From Candidatus Binatia bacterium (GTDB taxonomy: Bacteria; Desulfobacterota; Binatia; Bin18), in NCBI GenBank assembly GCA_022820725.1, contig JAJEFA010000012.1, positions 62,001 through 126,000 of the forward strand: a stretch of 64,000 nt of DNA, in the 5' to 3' direction. Within the stretch, counting starts at the first letter, position 1, and every line of letters begins with the position of its first letter. Both the position numbers and the translations under genes were made by a program. The notes under the pieces were generated by a model, which saw only the letters and a program-made list of their open reading frames with translations, did not search any database and was not told the origin of the DNA. Shown piece after piece: positions 42,676 to 53,191 of this stretch.

Positions 42676-43617
42676 CTAGCAAACTCCCAGCTTTTCCTGA
42701 AAATAGGCGATTGTTTTGCTTAGGCCGTCTTCGAGGGAGACGTGGGGTTCCCAATCCAATAGCTGGCGGGCAAAACTCACATCGGGTTGGCGGACTTTCG
42801 GATCGTCCACCGGCAAAGGCTCGAACGTAATGGGGCTGGAACTTCCGGTCAGCCGGATAATCGTCTCGGCAAATTCCCGGACGGATAATTCGTGCGGATT
42901 GCCCAGATTCACAGGTTGAGCGCAGTCTGAGCGGAGGAGGCGGACGATGCCTTCAACTAAATCGTCCACAAAACAAAAACTCCGAGTTTGACTCCCGTCG
43001 CCATAGACCGTTAACGCTTCTCCCCGCAGTGCCTGGGTAATGAAATTGGGCACGACCCGGCCATCTCCGAGACGCATTCGTGGACCATAGGTGTTAAAAA
43101 TACGAACAATACGGGTCGCCACGCCATGACTGCGGTGGTAGGCCGTGGTCAGAGCTTCGGCAAACCGCTTTGCCTCATCATACACTCCTCGTGGGCCAAT
43201 CGGATTCACATTGCCCCAGTAATCTTCCGGCTGAGGATGGACGAGCGGGTCGCCGTAGACCTCGGAAGTCGAAGCGAGCAGAAAACGGGCGGCTTTCACC
43301 CGGGCCAAGCCGAGTCCTTTATGCGTGCCGAGCGAGCCTACCTTCAGGGTCTGAATCGGCAGTTCAAGGTAATCGATCGGACTCGCCGGCGAAGCAAAGT
43401 GGAGAATCGCGTCAATATGGCCACTGACGTAAATATAGTTCGTTACATCCTGATGGACAAAGGAAAAGCGTGGATTGACAAACAGGTGCGCCACATTATC
43501 CATGTCGCCAGTAATGAGGTTGTCCAGACACACTACCTCATTCCCATCGGCCAAGAAACGCTCACACAGATGCGAGCCGATAAACCCGGCCCCTCCGGTG
43601 ATTAAGATGCGTGCGAT
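42676..43617 (-). CDS. UDP-glucuronate decarboxylase-like (UXS) enzyme with a non-canonical start
   Basis: This 313-residue extended SDR resembles UDP-xylose synthase, which decarboxylates UDP-glucuronate using bound NAD. The signatures are [46 protein letters not shown] (catalytic Tyr/Lys) and FNTYGPRM. No ATG, GTG or TTG lies before the glycine loop; a TTG at 43554 would remove it. An AAAGGAG site sits at good spacing before ATC at 43617, so ATC is taken as the start (a CTG further up is the alternative). It lies between a GT2 glycosyltransferase gene and a GalE-like gene. Confidence 0.85.
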   Translation of the reverse strand: MARILITGGAGFIGSHLCERFLADGNEVVCLDNLITGDMDNVAHLFVNPRFSFVHQDVTNYIYVSGHIDAILHFASPASPIDYLELPIQTLKVGSLGTHKGLGLARVKAARFLLASTSEVYGDPLVHPQPEDYWGNVNPIGPRGVYDEAKRFAEALTTAYHRSHGVATRIVRIFNTYGPRMRLGDGRVVPNFITQALRGEALTVYGDGSQTRSFCFVDDLVEGIVRLLRSDCAQPVNLGNPHELSVREFAETIIRLTGSSSPITFEPLPVDDPKVRQPDVSFARQLLDWEPHVSLEDGLSKTIAYFQEKLGVC

Positions 43618-43681
43618 GACTCTGCTCCTTTCAATTCGCGCTTGGGTCTCGACGCTCGGCAGCAGTAAAATCCGTCTTTAC

Positions 43682-44620
43682 TTATTCTAACACGTCCTTG
43701 ATCCAGTAGACGGGCTTTTCCTGACTCTCGTGGTAGGTGCGAGCCAACAGCTCAGCGATTAAGCCGGTGGTGACAAGCTGAATACCGGTGACAAGCAGGA
43801 GAATCCCCAAGAGCAAAATGGGCCGGTTTGCTAATTGCACGTCAAACAAGAGGCGTTGAATCCCCAGGACGGTCGTGATCCCCCCGCCAACGAGGACGGC
43901 AATCAACCCCAGAAAGCCAAATAAATGACTCGGGCGGGTCGCATAGCTCGACATGAATTTAACGGTAAGTAAGTCCAGCACGACCCATAACGTTCGAGTT
44001 AAGCCGTATTTTGAGGTGCCGTGCTTACGCGCATGATGGGTGACCGGAAGCTCGGCAATCCGTGCTCCCATATCCCCGGCCAGAGCCGGGATAAATCGGT
44101 GCATTTCTCCGTACAGCTTGAGACCCTTTGCCACCTCACGGCGAAACGCCTTGAGCGTACAGCCATAATCGTGCAGTTTGACCCGCGTTGTGAGCGAGAT
44201 CATATGATTGGCGATCTGAGACGGGAGACGCCGGTGCAAAAACGGATCTTGTCGGTTGACACGCCAGCCGTTCACCAAGTCATACCCCTCATCCAGCTTT
44301 GCCAGCAAACGCGGAATATCGGTGGGATCATTCTGCAGGTCACCATCCAGCGAAACAATGACGTCACCCTGGGCGTATTCAAATCCTGCGGCTAGCGCAG
44401 CAGTCTGGCCAAAATTGCGTCGAAAGCGGAGAACTTTGAGCGTATCGTCTTCGGCGTGCAGCTCAGCCAACAGCTCACTACTCCCGTCCTGACTGCCGTC
44501 ATCAATGAGGATGAGTTCGTAGCTCCAGTCCGTCGGTGCCAGTACGGCATGGACTCGTTCACACAACGGACGCAGATTATCGACCTCATTGTAGATCGGG
44601 ACGACGATGGAAAGGTCCAT
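43682..44620 (-). CDS. GT2-family glycosyltransferase with C-terminal membrane helices (ArnC/DPM-like)
   Basis: This 312-residue protein transfers a sugar from a nucleotide to undecaprenyl phosphate or a similar lipid. The GT-A domain carries DLSIVVPIYNEVDNL, LILIDDGSQDGSSELL, GDVIVSLDGDLQNDPTDIP (DxD-type metal site) and FRRNFGQTAALAAG. Two membrane helices follow (about 233-255 and 268-292). This plan fits ArnC/GtrB/DPM1 polyprenyl-phosphate glycosyltransferases. The two epimerase genes downstream could supply the sugar. Confidence 0.88.
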   Translation of the reverse strand: MDLSIVVPIYNEVDNLRPLCERVHAVLAPTDWSYELILIDDGSQDGSSELLAELHAEDDTLKVLRFRRNFGQTAALAAGFEYAQGDVIVSLDGDLQNDPTDIPRLLAKLDEGYDLVNGWRVNRQDPFLHRRLPSQIANHMISLTTRVKLHDYGCTLKAFRREVAKGLKLYGEMHRFIPALAGDMGARIAELPVTHHARKHGTSKYGLTRTLWVVLDLLTVKFMSSYATRPSHLFGFLGLIAVLVGGGITTVLGIQRLLFDVQLANRPILLLGILLLVTGIQLVTTGLIAELLARTYHESQEKPVYWIKDVLE

Positions 44621-44640
44621 AGCGATTCAGCGCCAGCGGG

Positions 44641-45540
44641 CTAGAATTGGGTCAGACTCACGAACTGGCGATAGCGCTGTTCGATGGTATCCCGGCTCAG
44701 GGCGTGCAGCCGCCGCAGGCTGAAATCTTCCACCGTGAACGAAGCCACCACACTGCCGTAGACAATGGCTTTACGCAGTCCGGCCTCAGACGTGTCGTTC
44801 GACTCGGCCAAATAACCGAGAAATCCGCCGGCAAAAGAGTCACCGGCCCCAGTCGGATCAACCACATCCTCCAGGGGATAGGCGGGAACGGCAAAAACCG
44901 ACTGGGGAGAAAACAGCAACACCCCATATTCACCCCGCTTAATGAGCAGCGTCTTTGGTCCCATATCCAAAATCCTGCGTGCGGATTTCACAACATTGGA
45001 CTCGCCACTGAGCATACCCGCCTCTTCATCGTTGATGATCAGCACATCGACACGTTTCAGCACGACTTCGAGCGCCGCACGCTCGTGCTCAATCCAGTGA
45101 CTGATCGTGTCGCAGCCGATCAGGCGTGGCCCGTCGGTTTGGTCTAACACCTGGCTCTGCAAGCCAGGGTCGATATTCCCCAGAAACACAAAAGGCGCAT
45201 AGCGATACTGTTCGGGCAGCTTCGGAGCGAAGTCCGCAACGACATTCATCTGGAGGTCTAAGGTGTCGCGGATATTAAGATTTTCGTGATAGCGGCCGGT
45301 CCACCGAAACGTCCGCCCCGCTCCTACTTCCAACCCGTCCAGGTTGATGTTCGGTACAGTCAGGGTTGCCTGCGCATCTGCGGGGAAGTCCTCACCAATA
45401 ACGGCAACAACGTTCACCGGCGCAAAATAGCTCGCCGCAACGGCGAAATAGGCCGCCGAGCCACCCAGGACTTCATCAGCTCTACCGGACGGTGTTTCAA
45501 TAGAATCCAATCCGACCGAACCGACAACCACAATACTCAT
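44641..45540 (-). CDS. PfkB-family sugar/nucleoside kinase
   Basis: This 299-residue ribokinase-fold enzyme phosphorylates a sugar or nucleoside with ATP. The N-terminal GSVGLDSIETP and GGSAAYFAVAAS are substrate-side, and the C-terminal DPTGAGDSFAGGFLGYL carries the catalytic Asp and anion hole. The ATG at 45540 gives the family start; the open frame to 45591 is unconserved. It lies 16 bases after mtnP, so a link to methylthioadenosine or adenosine salvage is possible. The same gene pair is common in Deltaproteobacteria-like genomes (recalled). The substrate is not assigned. Confidence 0.85.
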   Translation of the reverse strand: MSIVVVGSVGLDSIETPSGRADEVLGGSAAYFAVAASYFAPVNVVAVIGEDFPADAQATLTVPNINLDGLEVGAGRTFRWTGRYHENLNIRDTLDLQMNVVADFAPKLPEQYRYAPFVFLGNIDPGLQSQVLDQTDGPRLIGCDTISHWIEHERAALEVVLKRVDVLIINDEEAGMLSGESNVVKSARRILDMGPKTLLIKRGEYGVLLFSPQSVFAVPAYPLEDVVDPTGAGDSFAGGFLGYLAESNDTSEAGLRKAIVYGSVVASFTVEDFSLRRLHALSRDTIEQRYRQFVSLTQF

Positions 45541-45556
45541 GATATTCTCTTGGCGT

Positions 45557-46417
45557 TTATCCATTGATGTATTTCCCAATAATCGGCTCAAGTTCGTGTT
45601 TCACCGTTTCTGGAATCATCGCCCGGTCGGTGATGATCGCATCTGCGAGCGCAGTCTCGCAGCCGCACACCCGCTCAGGAGACAGTCGCCGGACAGTGTC
45701 CCGGACAATACGTTGAGCGGTGACAACGTTTTTGTTCAGAATTGCCAACACCTCTTCTATCACCACATCGCCGGCCTCAGTATTCCAACAGTCGTAATCG
45801 GTTGCCATGGCCAAGGTGGCAAAACAGATTTCGGCTTCACGCGCGAGCTTGGCTTCTTGGAGATTCGTCATCCCGATGATATCAGCACCCCAGCTCCGAT
45901 ACAGCAAAGATTCGGCCCGCGTGGAAAATTGCGGGCCTTCCATGCAGATATACGTCCCCCCATGGTGAACAGATATATCCAGGCTGTCACTGACCTCAAC
46001 CAAAGACTGGGATAAGAGAGGACACACCGGGTCGGCAAAGGCGACATGGGCGACAATACCCCGGCCAAAAAAGGTACTGATGCGCCCACGAGTCCGGTCG
46101 ATGAACTGGTCGGGGATGACAATATGGCCGGGCGCAATCTCCTGCTTCAAGCTGCCCACCGCACCCGCAGCAACCAAGCGCCGCACGCCAAGCTTTTTCA
46201 TCCCATAGATATTGGCGCGGAAATTCAGCTCGGAGGGCAGGACCCGGTGGCCGCGTCCGTGTCGAGGCAGGAAAACCACGCGGACACCGTCTAATTCGCC
46301 GATGAAATATTCATCCGACGGCGGGCCAAACGGCGTCTCAACGCTCACCCACTCGCCGTGCTCGATACCGTCCATCTGATACAGACCGCTACCACCAATA
46401 ACACCAAGCGTGATCAT
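45557..46417 (-). CDS. mtnP: S-methyl-5'-thioadenosine phosphorylase
   Basis: It splits methylthioadenosine with phosphate into adenine and methylthioribose-1-phosphate, salvaging the by-product of polyamine and other SAM-using reactions. The 286-residue protein has GVIGGSGLYQ, FLPRHGRGHRVLPSELNFRANIYGMK (phosphate and ribose site), TYICMEGPQFSTRAES, GMTNLQEAKLAREAEI and MATDYDCW. These fit MTAP rather than plain purine nucleoside phosphorylase. It lies 14 bases after rlmN. Confidence 0.9.
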   Translation of the reverse strand: MITLGVIGGSGLYQMDGIEHGEWVSVETPFGPPSDEYFIGELDGVRVVFLPRHGRGHRVLPSELNFRANIYGMKKLGVRRLVAAGAVGSLKQEIAPGHIVIPDQFIDRTRGRISTFFGRGIVAHVAFADPVCPLLSQSLVEVSDSLDISVHHGGTYICMEGPQFSTRAESLLYRSWGADIIGMTNLQEAKLAREAEICFATLAMATDYDCWNTEAGDVVIEEVLAILNKNVVTAQRIVRDTVRRLSPERVCGCETALADAIITDRAMIPETVKHELEPIIGKYING

Positions 46418-46431
46418 GACTGTCCCTTTTC

Positions 46432-47460
46432 CTAGGCCGCTTGCTCCAGGGGGGCGGCCAGTTGCCCACAGGCGGCCTGTACATCCTGACCACGGCTTTC
46501 GCGAATACTGGCGTAGATGCCCCGGTCGAGCAGGATTTGACGAAAGCGTGTGAGCCGCTCGCGTGACGAGGGGGCAAACAGTGCCCCAGGGAAGGAATTA
46601 AACGGAATCAGGTTGACCTTGGTCCGGATGCCATGCAGGAGAGACACGAGGCGTTTTGCGTCGGCTGGACTATCGTTCAGTCCGTCCAGCAGGGTATACG
46701 CAAAGGTCACCCGGTTGCGCGGGGCTACGGGCAGGGACCGGCAGGCCTCCAACACCGTCGCCAGAGGGTAGCGCCGATTAATCGGCATAAGGGCGTTCCG
46801 CACGGCATCGGTTGTTGCGCTTAAGGAGATAGTGAGGTTGACCTGGGTGTCGTGCAACAGGCGCTGCATTTGCGGCACCAACCCAACCGTTGATACGGTG
46901 ATGCGGCGGGGAGAGAGCTGATACCCCCAGACTGCCGTCAGAATAGTGATGGCCTTCACGACCTGATCGTAATTCGCCAACGGTTCGCCCATCCCCATAA
47001 AGACGACGTTGGTCACCGCTTCATGTTGGGGCTGTCGGTGCTGGACTTCCCAGATTTGGCTGACGATTTCCCCGGCGGTCAGGTCACGCACGGGCCGCAC
47101 GCGGGCGGTCGCACAAAATTGACAGCCCATAGCACAGCCGGCCTGGGAAGAGATGCAGAGCGTCCGGCGGTTCTCACTCGGAATAAAAACGCTCTCAATC
47201 CGGCGGCCATCGACAAGGGTAAAGAGATATTTCTCCGTTCCATCAACCGCCGCAGTGTGTCGGCTACAGTCCAGACGGGCAAGCCTAAAATGTTGCGCCA
47301 ACTCCTCGCGTAGAGCCAAGGGGACATTGCTCATCTGCCCCACGTCTGTGAGCTCCTGTTGATGCACCCATTTCAAAACTTGCTGCGCCCGGAAGGATTT
47401 GTGTCCGCGCACAGTCAGCCAGCGGGCTAGTTCGTCTTGGGTACAGTCTTTAAGGTCCAT
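46432..47460 (-). CDS. rlmN: 23S rRNA/tRNA adenine-C2 methyltransferase RlmN
   Basis: This radical-SAM enzyme methylates A2503 of 23S rRNA (and tRNA A37). The 342-residue protein has the cluster motif CAMGCQFCA, VVFMGMGEPLANYD, ITVSTVGLVPQM and the C-terminal RESRGQDVQAACGQLA, which holds the second catalytic Cys. ATG 47460 is used; a TTG nine bases earlier is the alternative. It lies between ndk and mtnP on the same strand. Confidence 0.95.
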   Translation of the reverse strand: MDLKDCTQDELARWLTVRGHKSFRAQQVLKWVHQQELTDVGQMSNVPLALREELAQHFRLARLDCSRHTAAVDGTEKYLFTLVDGRRIESVFIPSENRRTLCISSQAGCAMGCQFCATARVRPVRDLTAGEIVSQIWEVQHRQPQHEAVTNVVFMGMGEPLANYDQVVKAITILTAVWGYQLSPRRITVSTVGLVPQMQRLLHDTQVNLTISLSATTDAVRNALMPINRRYPLATVLEACRSLPVAPRNRVTFAYTLLDGLNDSPADAKRLVSLLHGIRTKVNLIPFNSFPGALFAPSSRERLTRFRQILLDRGIYASIRESRGQDVQAACGQLAAPLEQAA

Positions 47461-47508
47461 ACCGATCAAACAGGCATAGAGTACGCGGGCCAGACCTGAA
47501 AAGGAGTC

Positions 47509-47925
47509 TTAGGCCAAGTCCAGCCCACTAAAAAAATAGCCAATCTCCCATTGGGCCGTTTCGGGCGCATCGGAGCCATGTACGGCGTTCTGTTCGATAT
47601 TCGTGGCAAAATCCTTCCGAAGCGTGCCCTCATCCGCCTCAGCCGGGTTGGTTGCGCCCATAATTTTCCGGTGGGCTTGAATGGCCCCTTTACCCTCAAG
47701 CACGGAGACGAGAATCGGACCTGATGACATGAAGTCTGTCAGACTCCCGAAAAATGGGCGTTCCTTATGGACCGCATAAAAGCCTTCGGCTTCGGCTTTC
47801 GTCAGGGAGACCATTTTGGTAGCCACGATTTTAAGCCCCGCTGTCTCAAAGCGACGGAGAATCTCACCTATGACATTCTTCTTGACTGCGTCAGGCTTCA
47901 CAATAGAGAGGGTTCGTTCGGTCAT
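47509..47925 (-). CDS. ndk: Nucleoside diphosphate kinase
   Basis: It balances nucleoside triphosphates by phosphate transfer through a His. At 138 residues it is standard. It opens [16 protein letters not shown] and carries the active-site segment [20 protein letters not shown] with the phospho-accepting His. It lies 48 bases upstream of rlmN, a common bacterial pairing. Confidence 0.96.
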   Translation of the reverse strand: MTERTLSIVKPDAVKKNVIGEILRRFETAGLKIVATKMVSLTKAEAEGFYAVHKERPFFGSLTDFMSSGPILVSVLEGKGAIQAHRKIMGATNPAEADEGTLRKDFATNIEQNAVHGSDAPETAQWEIGYFFSGLDLA

Positions 47926-47991
47926 ACACGTCCTTTCTTGTACGATAAAAGAGTCTATCCACGCCGGCTACGGGGGTCAACGTTCACACTC

Positions 47992-49098
47992 TCAGGGCAG
48001 ATTGAGTGGGGGTGGGAGCGGCGTGAAATACAAGCCACAGCTTCGATAGGCGTGTTTCACTGCCCGCCAGTCGGGGCTCTCCGCTACCAGGGCAAGACCA
48101 GTGAGCGCATGGCAGGCTTCCACCTGGTAACCAAAGCGCTGGGCCTCGTCATAGCAGCGAGCAAATACGGTCTTCGCGCGTTTGTGTTCTCCCTGTAAAA
48201 ATGCCAATTCCCCGGTTCCCAAACGACAGTAAACCGCCCCGCGGATGTCGCGCGTCTCACGGAAGAACTGCTGCGCCCGTCTGAATGTCGCTCGGCTGCG
48301 CTCATAGTCGCCCTGCATTTTGAAGACCGTGGCCATCGCCCAGACCGTATAGGCGAAGCTCGCCTTATCACCAATCCGCATATACAAGCGTTCGGCTTTG
48401 GCAAAAAGTCGCAAGGCGGGCGTAAAGTCTTGAAGCATACGGGCCGCATTGCCAAGGCCGCAGTAGGAATAGGCCCGGCCGTACACATCGTCTTCAACCT
48501 CGAACACCTCGTTTGCTTCGGCGTAATAGTTCTGGGTATCTGCAAATCGACCCATTAAACGCGACGCGCCCCCCAGACCGCATAGCGCATATCCAGCTCC
48601 AAGCGTGTCGCCCTCCCGTTCGGCGAGTCTGAGGGCCTGCTTGAAATGGCTCAGCGCTTTTTTGAGGTCGCCACAGAAGCGATATGTCCCCCCCATAGCC
48701 CAGACAATAAAGCCTTCCCGGTCATACACCCGCGCTTTACGATAGAGGGCACGCGCCTCGGCCAGATAGGGCAATGCGCGCTGAGGATTCCCTTGAGCGC
48801 GGACGCTGAGGCCGATACCAGCCAGACTCTCCGCCTCCCCTTCTATATCAGTTAAGCGGCCAGCCAGGCGGCTCGCCCGTTCATAGGCATGTTTGGCGAG
48901 CCCAAATTGTCCCTGCATGCGCAAGCAATCACCAATACCGAGGTGGGCATCCAGTTCGCATTCCCCCAGGTTTGCGACTTTTGCAGCCTGACGCGCCCGT
49001 CGATAGAGCGCCAGCGCCTCGGCAAAGCGACTTTTCAGGCGGGCGCGTTCGCCCTGCTGAAACAGGGTACGCGGTGTCTGGGCCAGCGGTGTTGCCAT
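47992..49098 (-). CDS. TPR-repeat protein
   Basis: This 368-residue protein is built almost wholly of about eight tetratricopeptide repeats of roughly 40 residues, of the kind GDTLGAGYALCGLGGASRLMG, with the spacing seen in Rapsyn/LGN-like or SARP-regulator repeats. There is no signal peptide, membrane helix or catalytic domain, so it is probably a cytoplasmic scaffold or sensor. Start ATG 49098; the frame reaches 49140 via TTG without a ribosome site. The partner is unknown. It sits between ndk and sucD. Confidence 0.8.
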   Translation of the reverse strand: MATPLAQTPRTLFQQGERARLKSRFAEALALYRRARQAAKVANLGECELDAHLGIGDCLRMQGQFGLAKHAYERASRLAGRLTDIEGEAESLAGIGLSVRAQGNPQRALPYLAEARALYRKARVYDREGFIVWAMGGTYRFCGDLKKALSHFKQALRLAEREGDTLGAGYALCGLGGASRLMGRFADTQNYYAEANEVFEVEDDVYGRAYSYCGLGNAARMLQDFTPALRLFAKAERLYMRIGDKASFAYTVWAMATVFKMQGDYERSRATFRRAQQFFRETRDIRGAVYCRLGTGELAFLQGEHKRAKTVFARCYDEAQRFGYQVEACHALTGLALVAESPDWRAVKHAYRSCGLYFTPLPPPLNLP

Positions 49099-49169
49099 GG
49101 AACTCGGAGGGGCAGCTTGTAAACCTCCCCTGCTTGACAAGGTTGAATAGAGGAATCTACCCGAATCCC

Positions 49170-50039
49170 TTAGCCCATGGCGGCCGCCATGGTTTTGCCC
49201 ATCTCAGCCGGACTTGAGATAATTGCCACACCAGCGTCCCTGAAGGCTTGGACCTTCTCAGCCGCCGTTCCCTTCCCACCGGCAATAATCGCTCCGGCGT
49301 GTCCCATACGCTTGCCCTTGGGAGCCGTTTGACCGGCAATAAACGCTGCGACCGGCTTGGTCATGTGCTCTTTAATGAACGCGGCAGCTTCTTCTTCTGC
49401 CGAACCGCCAATTTCGCCAATCAGCACCACGCCTTCAGTTTGAGGATCATCCTGGAAAAGCTGTAAGACATCGATAAAGCCGGTTCCATTCACCGGGTCG
49501 CCACCTATCCCGACGCACGATGACTGACCGATACCCAACTGAGTGAGTTGGTGGACGGCTTCATACGTTAAGGTTCCACTGCGTGACACCACGCCGATTG
49601 AGCCGGGGGTGTGGATATAGCCAGGCATGATCCCGATCTTACATTCACCCGGGGTAATCACGCCAGGACAGTTGGGACCAATCAGGCGAGACTTTTTGCC
49701 GGCCAAGTAGCGCTTGACCCGGACCATATCAAGCACGGGAATTCCCTCGGTAATGCAGATCACCAACGCCACTTCAGCATCGACCGCTTCCATAATGGCG
49801 TCGGCGGCAAACGGCGGCGGTACATAGATAACGGAAGCGTTTGCCCCCGTTTCCGCAACCGCCTCCACAACCGTATTAAAAATAGGAATGCCTTCAAAAT
49901 CTGTACCGCCCCGGCCAGGCGTGACCCCCGCCACCATCTGAGTGCCGTAGTCTCGACAGCCTCGGGTGTGCAGTTGGCCGGTTGAGCCGGTAATTCCCTG
50001 CGTCAGGACTTTGGTGTTTTTATCAACAAGAATGCTCAC
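49170..50039 (-). CDS. sucD: Succinyl-CoA synthetase alpha subunit
   Basis: This subunit binds CoA and carries the phosphohistidine in the TCA-cycle reaction succinyl-CoA to succinate. The 289-residue protein has [48 protein letters not shown] and the active His in [15 protein letters not shown]. The start is GTG 50039. It follows sucC by 60 bases. Confidence 0.96.
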   Translation of the reverse strand: MSILVDKNTKVLTQGITGSTGQLHTRGCRDYGTQMVAGVTPGRGGTDFEGIPIFNTVVEAVAETGANASVIYVPPPFAADAIMEAVDAEVALVICITEGIPVLDMVRVKRYLAGKKSRLIGPNCPGVITPGECKIGIMPGYIHTPGSIGVVSRSGTLTYEAVHQLTQLGIGQSSCVGIGGDPVNGTGFIDVLQLFQDDPQTEGVVLIGEIGGSAEEEAAAFIKEHMTKPVAAFIAGQTAPKGKRMGHAGAIIAGGKGTAAEKVQAFRDAGVAIISSPAEMGKTMAAAMG

Positions 50040-50099
50040 GAGCGTACCCCTCGATTTCTCACCCTACGAATTCTATGAACGGTTGAGCGGGTGTGTCGC

Positions 50100-51263
50100 C
50101 TATGCACCAATCGCCTCGACGATTTTCTTCGCGCCGTCAGCCAAATCGTCTGCAGGAATAATATCAAGCCCCGACTCAGCCAGAATCGTTTTTCCTAGTT
50201 CAACATTCGTCCCTTCCAAGCGAACGACCAAGGGAACCGACAGATTGACTTGTTTGGCGGCTTCAACTACCCCGTTGGCCACCACATCGCAACGCATAAT
50301 CCCCCCAAAAATATTGACCAGAACGCCTCTGACGTTCTCGTCCGACAGAATGATTTTAAACGCCTCGGTGACTTTTTCCGTGGTCGCGCCCCCGCCGACA
50401 TCCAGAAAATTCGCCGGTTCAGCCCCGTAGTGTTTGATGATATCCATGGTTGCCATCGCCAACCCAGCCCCATTGACCATGCAGCCGATATTACCGTCCA
50501 GGGCGATATAATTGAGGTCAAACTTGGATGCTGCAACCTCCTTCTCGTTTTCCTCAGTCACATCCCGCATCTCACGGATATCAGCATGACGGAACAGCGC
50601 GTTGTCGTCGAAACCCATCTTGGCGTCCAGGGCGACAAGATCGCCGGACTTCGTCAGTACCAGCGGATTAATCTCAGCCATGGAGGCGTCACTCTCAGAA
50701 AACGCTTTGTATAAGCCGCGCATGAAGGCCACGGCTTTGTTGACCGATTCTTTAGGCAGGCCCAGGCCGTAGGCGAGCTGGCGGCCCTGGAAATCCCCGA
50801 AGCCGACGGCGGGATCGATGGTGGCGCGGAGAATCTTCTCGGGCGAGCGCTCTGCCACTTCTTCAATTTCCACGCCTCCCTCGGAGCTGGCCATCACTGT
50901 GACCCGCGCAGTCACGCGGTCAATGACCATACCAAGATAGAACTCTTGATTAATATCGCAGCCCTGCTCAACAAAAATCTTTTGGACTTCTTTACCTTCG
51001 GGTCCGGTTTGGTGGGTAACCAGGGTTGAGCCCAGCAGAGCCGTCGCGTGTACCCGGGCTTCCTGCGGCGTCTTGGCGAGCTTGACCCCACCGGCTTTAC
51101 CACGCCCACCTGCATGAATCTGGGCTTTGACCACACACAGCCCACCGCCCAGTTCTTTGGCCGCGACTTCGGCTTCGTCCGGGGTGGTGGCGACCCTACC
51201 GTCTAACACGGCCACCCCATTTTTCCGTAATATCTCTTTTGCTTGGTATTCGTGGATATTCAT
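50100..51263 (-). CDS. sucC: Succinyl-CoA synthetase beta subunit
   Basis: This ATP-grasp subunit fixes nucleotide specificity and gives substrate-level ATP or GTP. The 387-residue protein begins [17 protein letters not shown]. It has [42 protein letters not shown] and [19 protein letters not shown], all standard. It lies 27 bases after mdh, so mdh-sucC-sucD form a TCA unit. Confidence 0.96.
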   Translation of the reverse strand: MNIHEYQAKEILRKNGVAVLDGRVATTPDEAEVAAKELGGGLCVVKAQIHAGGRGKAGGVKLAKTPQEARVHATALLGSTLVTHQTGPEGKEVQKIFVEQGCDINQEFYLGMVIDRVTARVTVMASSEGGVEIEEVAERSPEKILRATIDPAVGFGDFQGRQLAYGLGLPKESVNKAVAFMRGLYKAFSESDASMAEINPLVLTKSGDLVALDAKMGFDDNALFRHADIREMRDVTEENEKEVAASKFDLNYIALDGNIGCMVNGAGLAMATMDIIKHYGAEPANFLDVGGGATTEKVTEAFKIILSDENVRGVLVNIFGGIMRCDVVANGVVEAAKQVNLSVPLVVRLEGTNVELGKTILAESGLDIIPADDLADGAKKIVEAIGA

Positions 51264-51290
51264 ATCCTCTTACCTTACTGTGGGAGATTA

Positions 51291-52322
<1,032 letters not shown>

Positions 52323-52471
52323 ATTGCTTGTTCGGCAAGGTTTTGGGGCAGAATGCCAAAATTCCTACAGCCTGTCTAGGCCAGAAGGTTGTTGAAAGGC
52401 GCGCTCTTGTCACCTTGGAAGAGTCTCAGCCCCTCTTCACTTATCGGGACAGCGCCAGGGACAATTCTTCT

Positions 52472-53182
52472 TCATAGACCCGACTGCCCAGAACGCTGTT
52501 TCATCCGGTTGCGTTCAGCATCAGAGCGACGGATATACTGTGGGACGAGTTGGGATACGTCGTCGTAATCTCCCTGTTTGAACCGCATCCAGGCTAAGCG
52601 AGCGACAACGCTGCCACACGGCGGGACAGCAGCAAGCGGCAGAACTTTCGTATGGTGTCCGCAGCGTTCCTGAATTATTTCACTGTAACGCTCAACGCCA
52701 TCTCCAACAAAGAGACACGGCCCGCTGATTTGGTTGGCCAACTCTCCAGGCGCGAGGACCATATCGTCAGTCAGGCGGGTAATGTACCCGTCTGCGTCGC
52801 GGGCAAAGCAGGCAGCATATATTTCACGTTTGCGAGCGTCCAGCACAACGTACAGTCGGCCTGTCCAATGGGGCACTGCATGGGCAAGTGTGAGGAGCGT
52901 CGAGACGCCGGCAACCCGTTGAGACAAAGCATAGGCAAAACCTTTTGCCGTGCCAAGCGCGATGCGTAGACCGGAGAAGGCTCCAGGGCCGATCGTCACC
53001 CCTATCCCTGCGATCTCAGGCAGACTGACGTGAGCCTGCTCAAGGACGCGGTGAATCAAGGATAAAAGACTTTCCGCATGACTCACCGTAGTGTTACCTG
53101 ACTGTTCTGCCAGAACAATGCCGTCCTGTATCAGGCCGACACTCGCAATCGGGGTCGCCGCGTCTATGCCGAGAACGAGCAT
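52472..53182 (-). CDS. tsaB: tRNA threonylcarbamoyladenosine biosynthesis protein TsaB
   Basis: TsaB is the partner and scaffold of TsaD in making t6A37 of ANN-decoding tRNAs. The 236-residue protein opens LVLGIDAATPIASVGLI and has SHAESLLSLIHRVLEQA and GVTIGPGAFSGLRIALGTAKGFAYAL, all typical. It follows rseP by 9 bases on the same strand and closes the rpsB-to-rseP operon. Confidence 0.92.
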   Translation of the reverse strand: MLVLGIDAATPIASVGLIQDGIVLAEQSGNTTVSHAESLLSLIHRVLEQAHVSLPEIAGIGVTIGPGAFSGLRIALGTAKGFAYALSQRVAGVSTLLTLAHAVPHWTGRLYVVLDARKREIYAACFARDADGYITRLTDDMVLAPGELANQISGPCLFVGDGVERYSEIIQERCGHHTKVLPLAAVPPCGSVVARLAWMRFKQGDYDDVSQLVPQYIRRSDAERNRMKQRSGQSGL

Positions 53183-53191
53183 GTCAAGAGA

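Noticed and set aside
43617..43682. CTG codons upstream of 43617 as start of the UXS-like gene
   Set aside because: They would place the strong AAAGGAG inside the coding region and add unconserved residues; ATC at 43617 fits better, though not proven.
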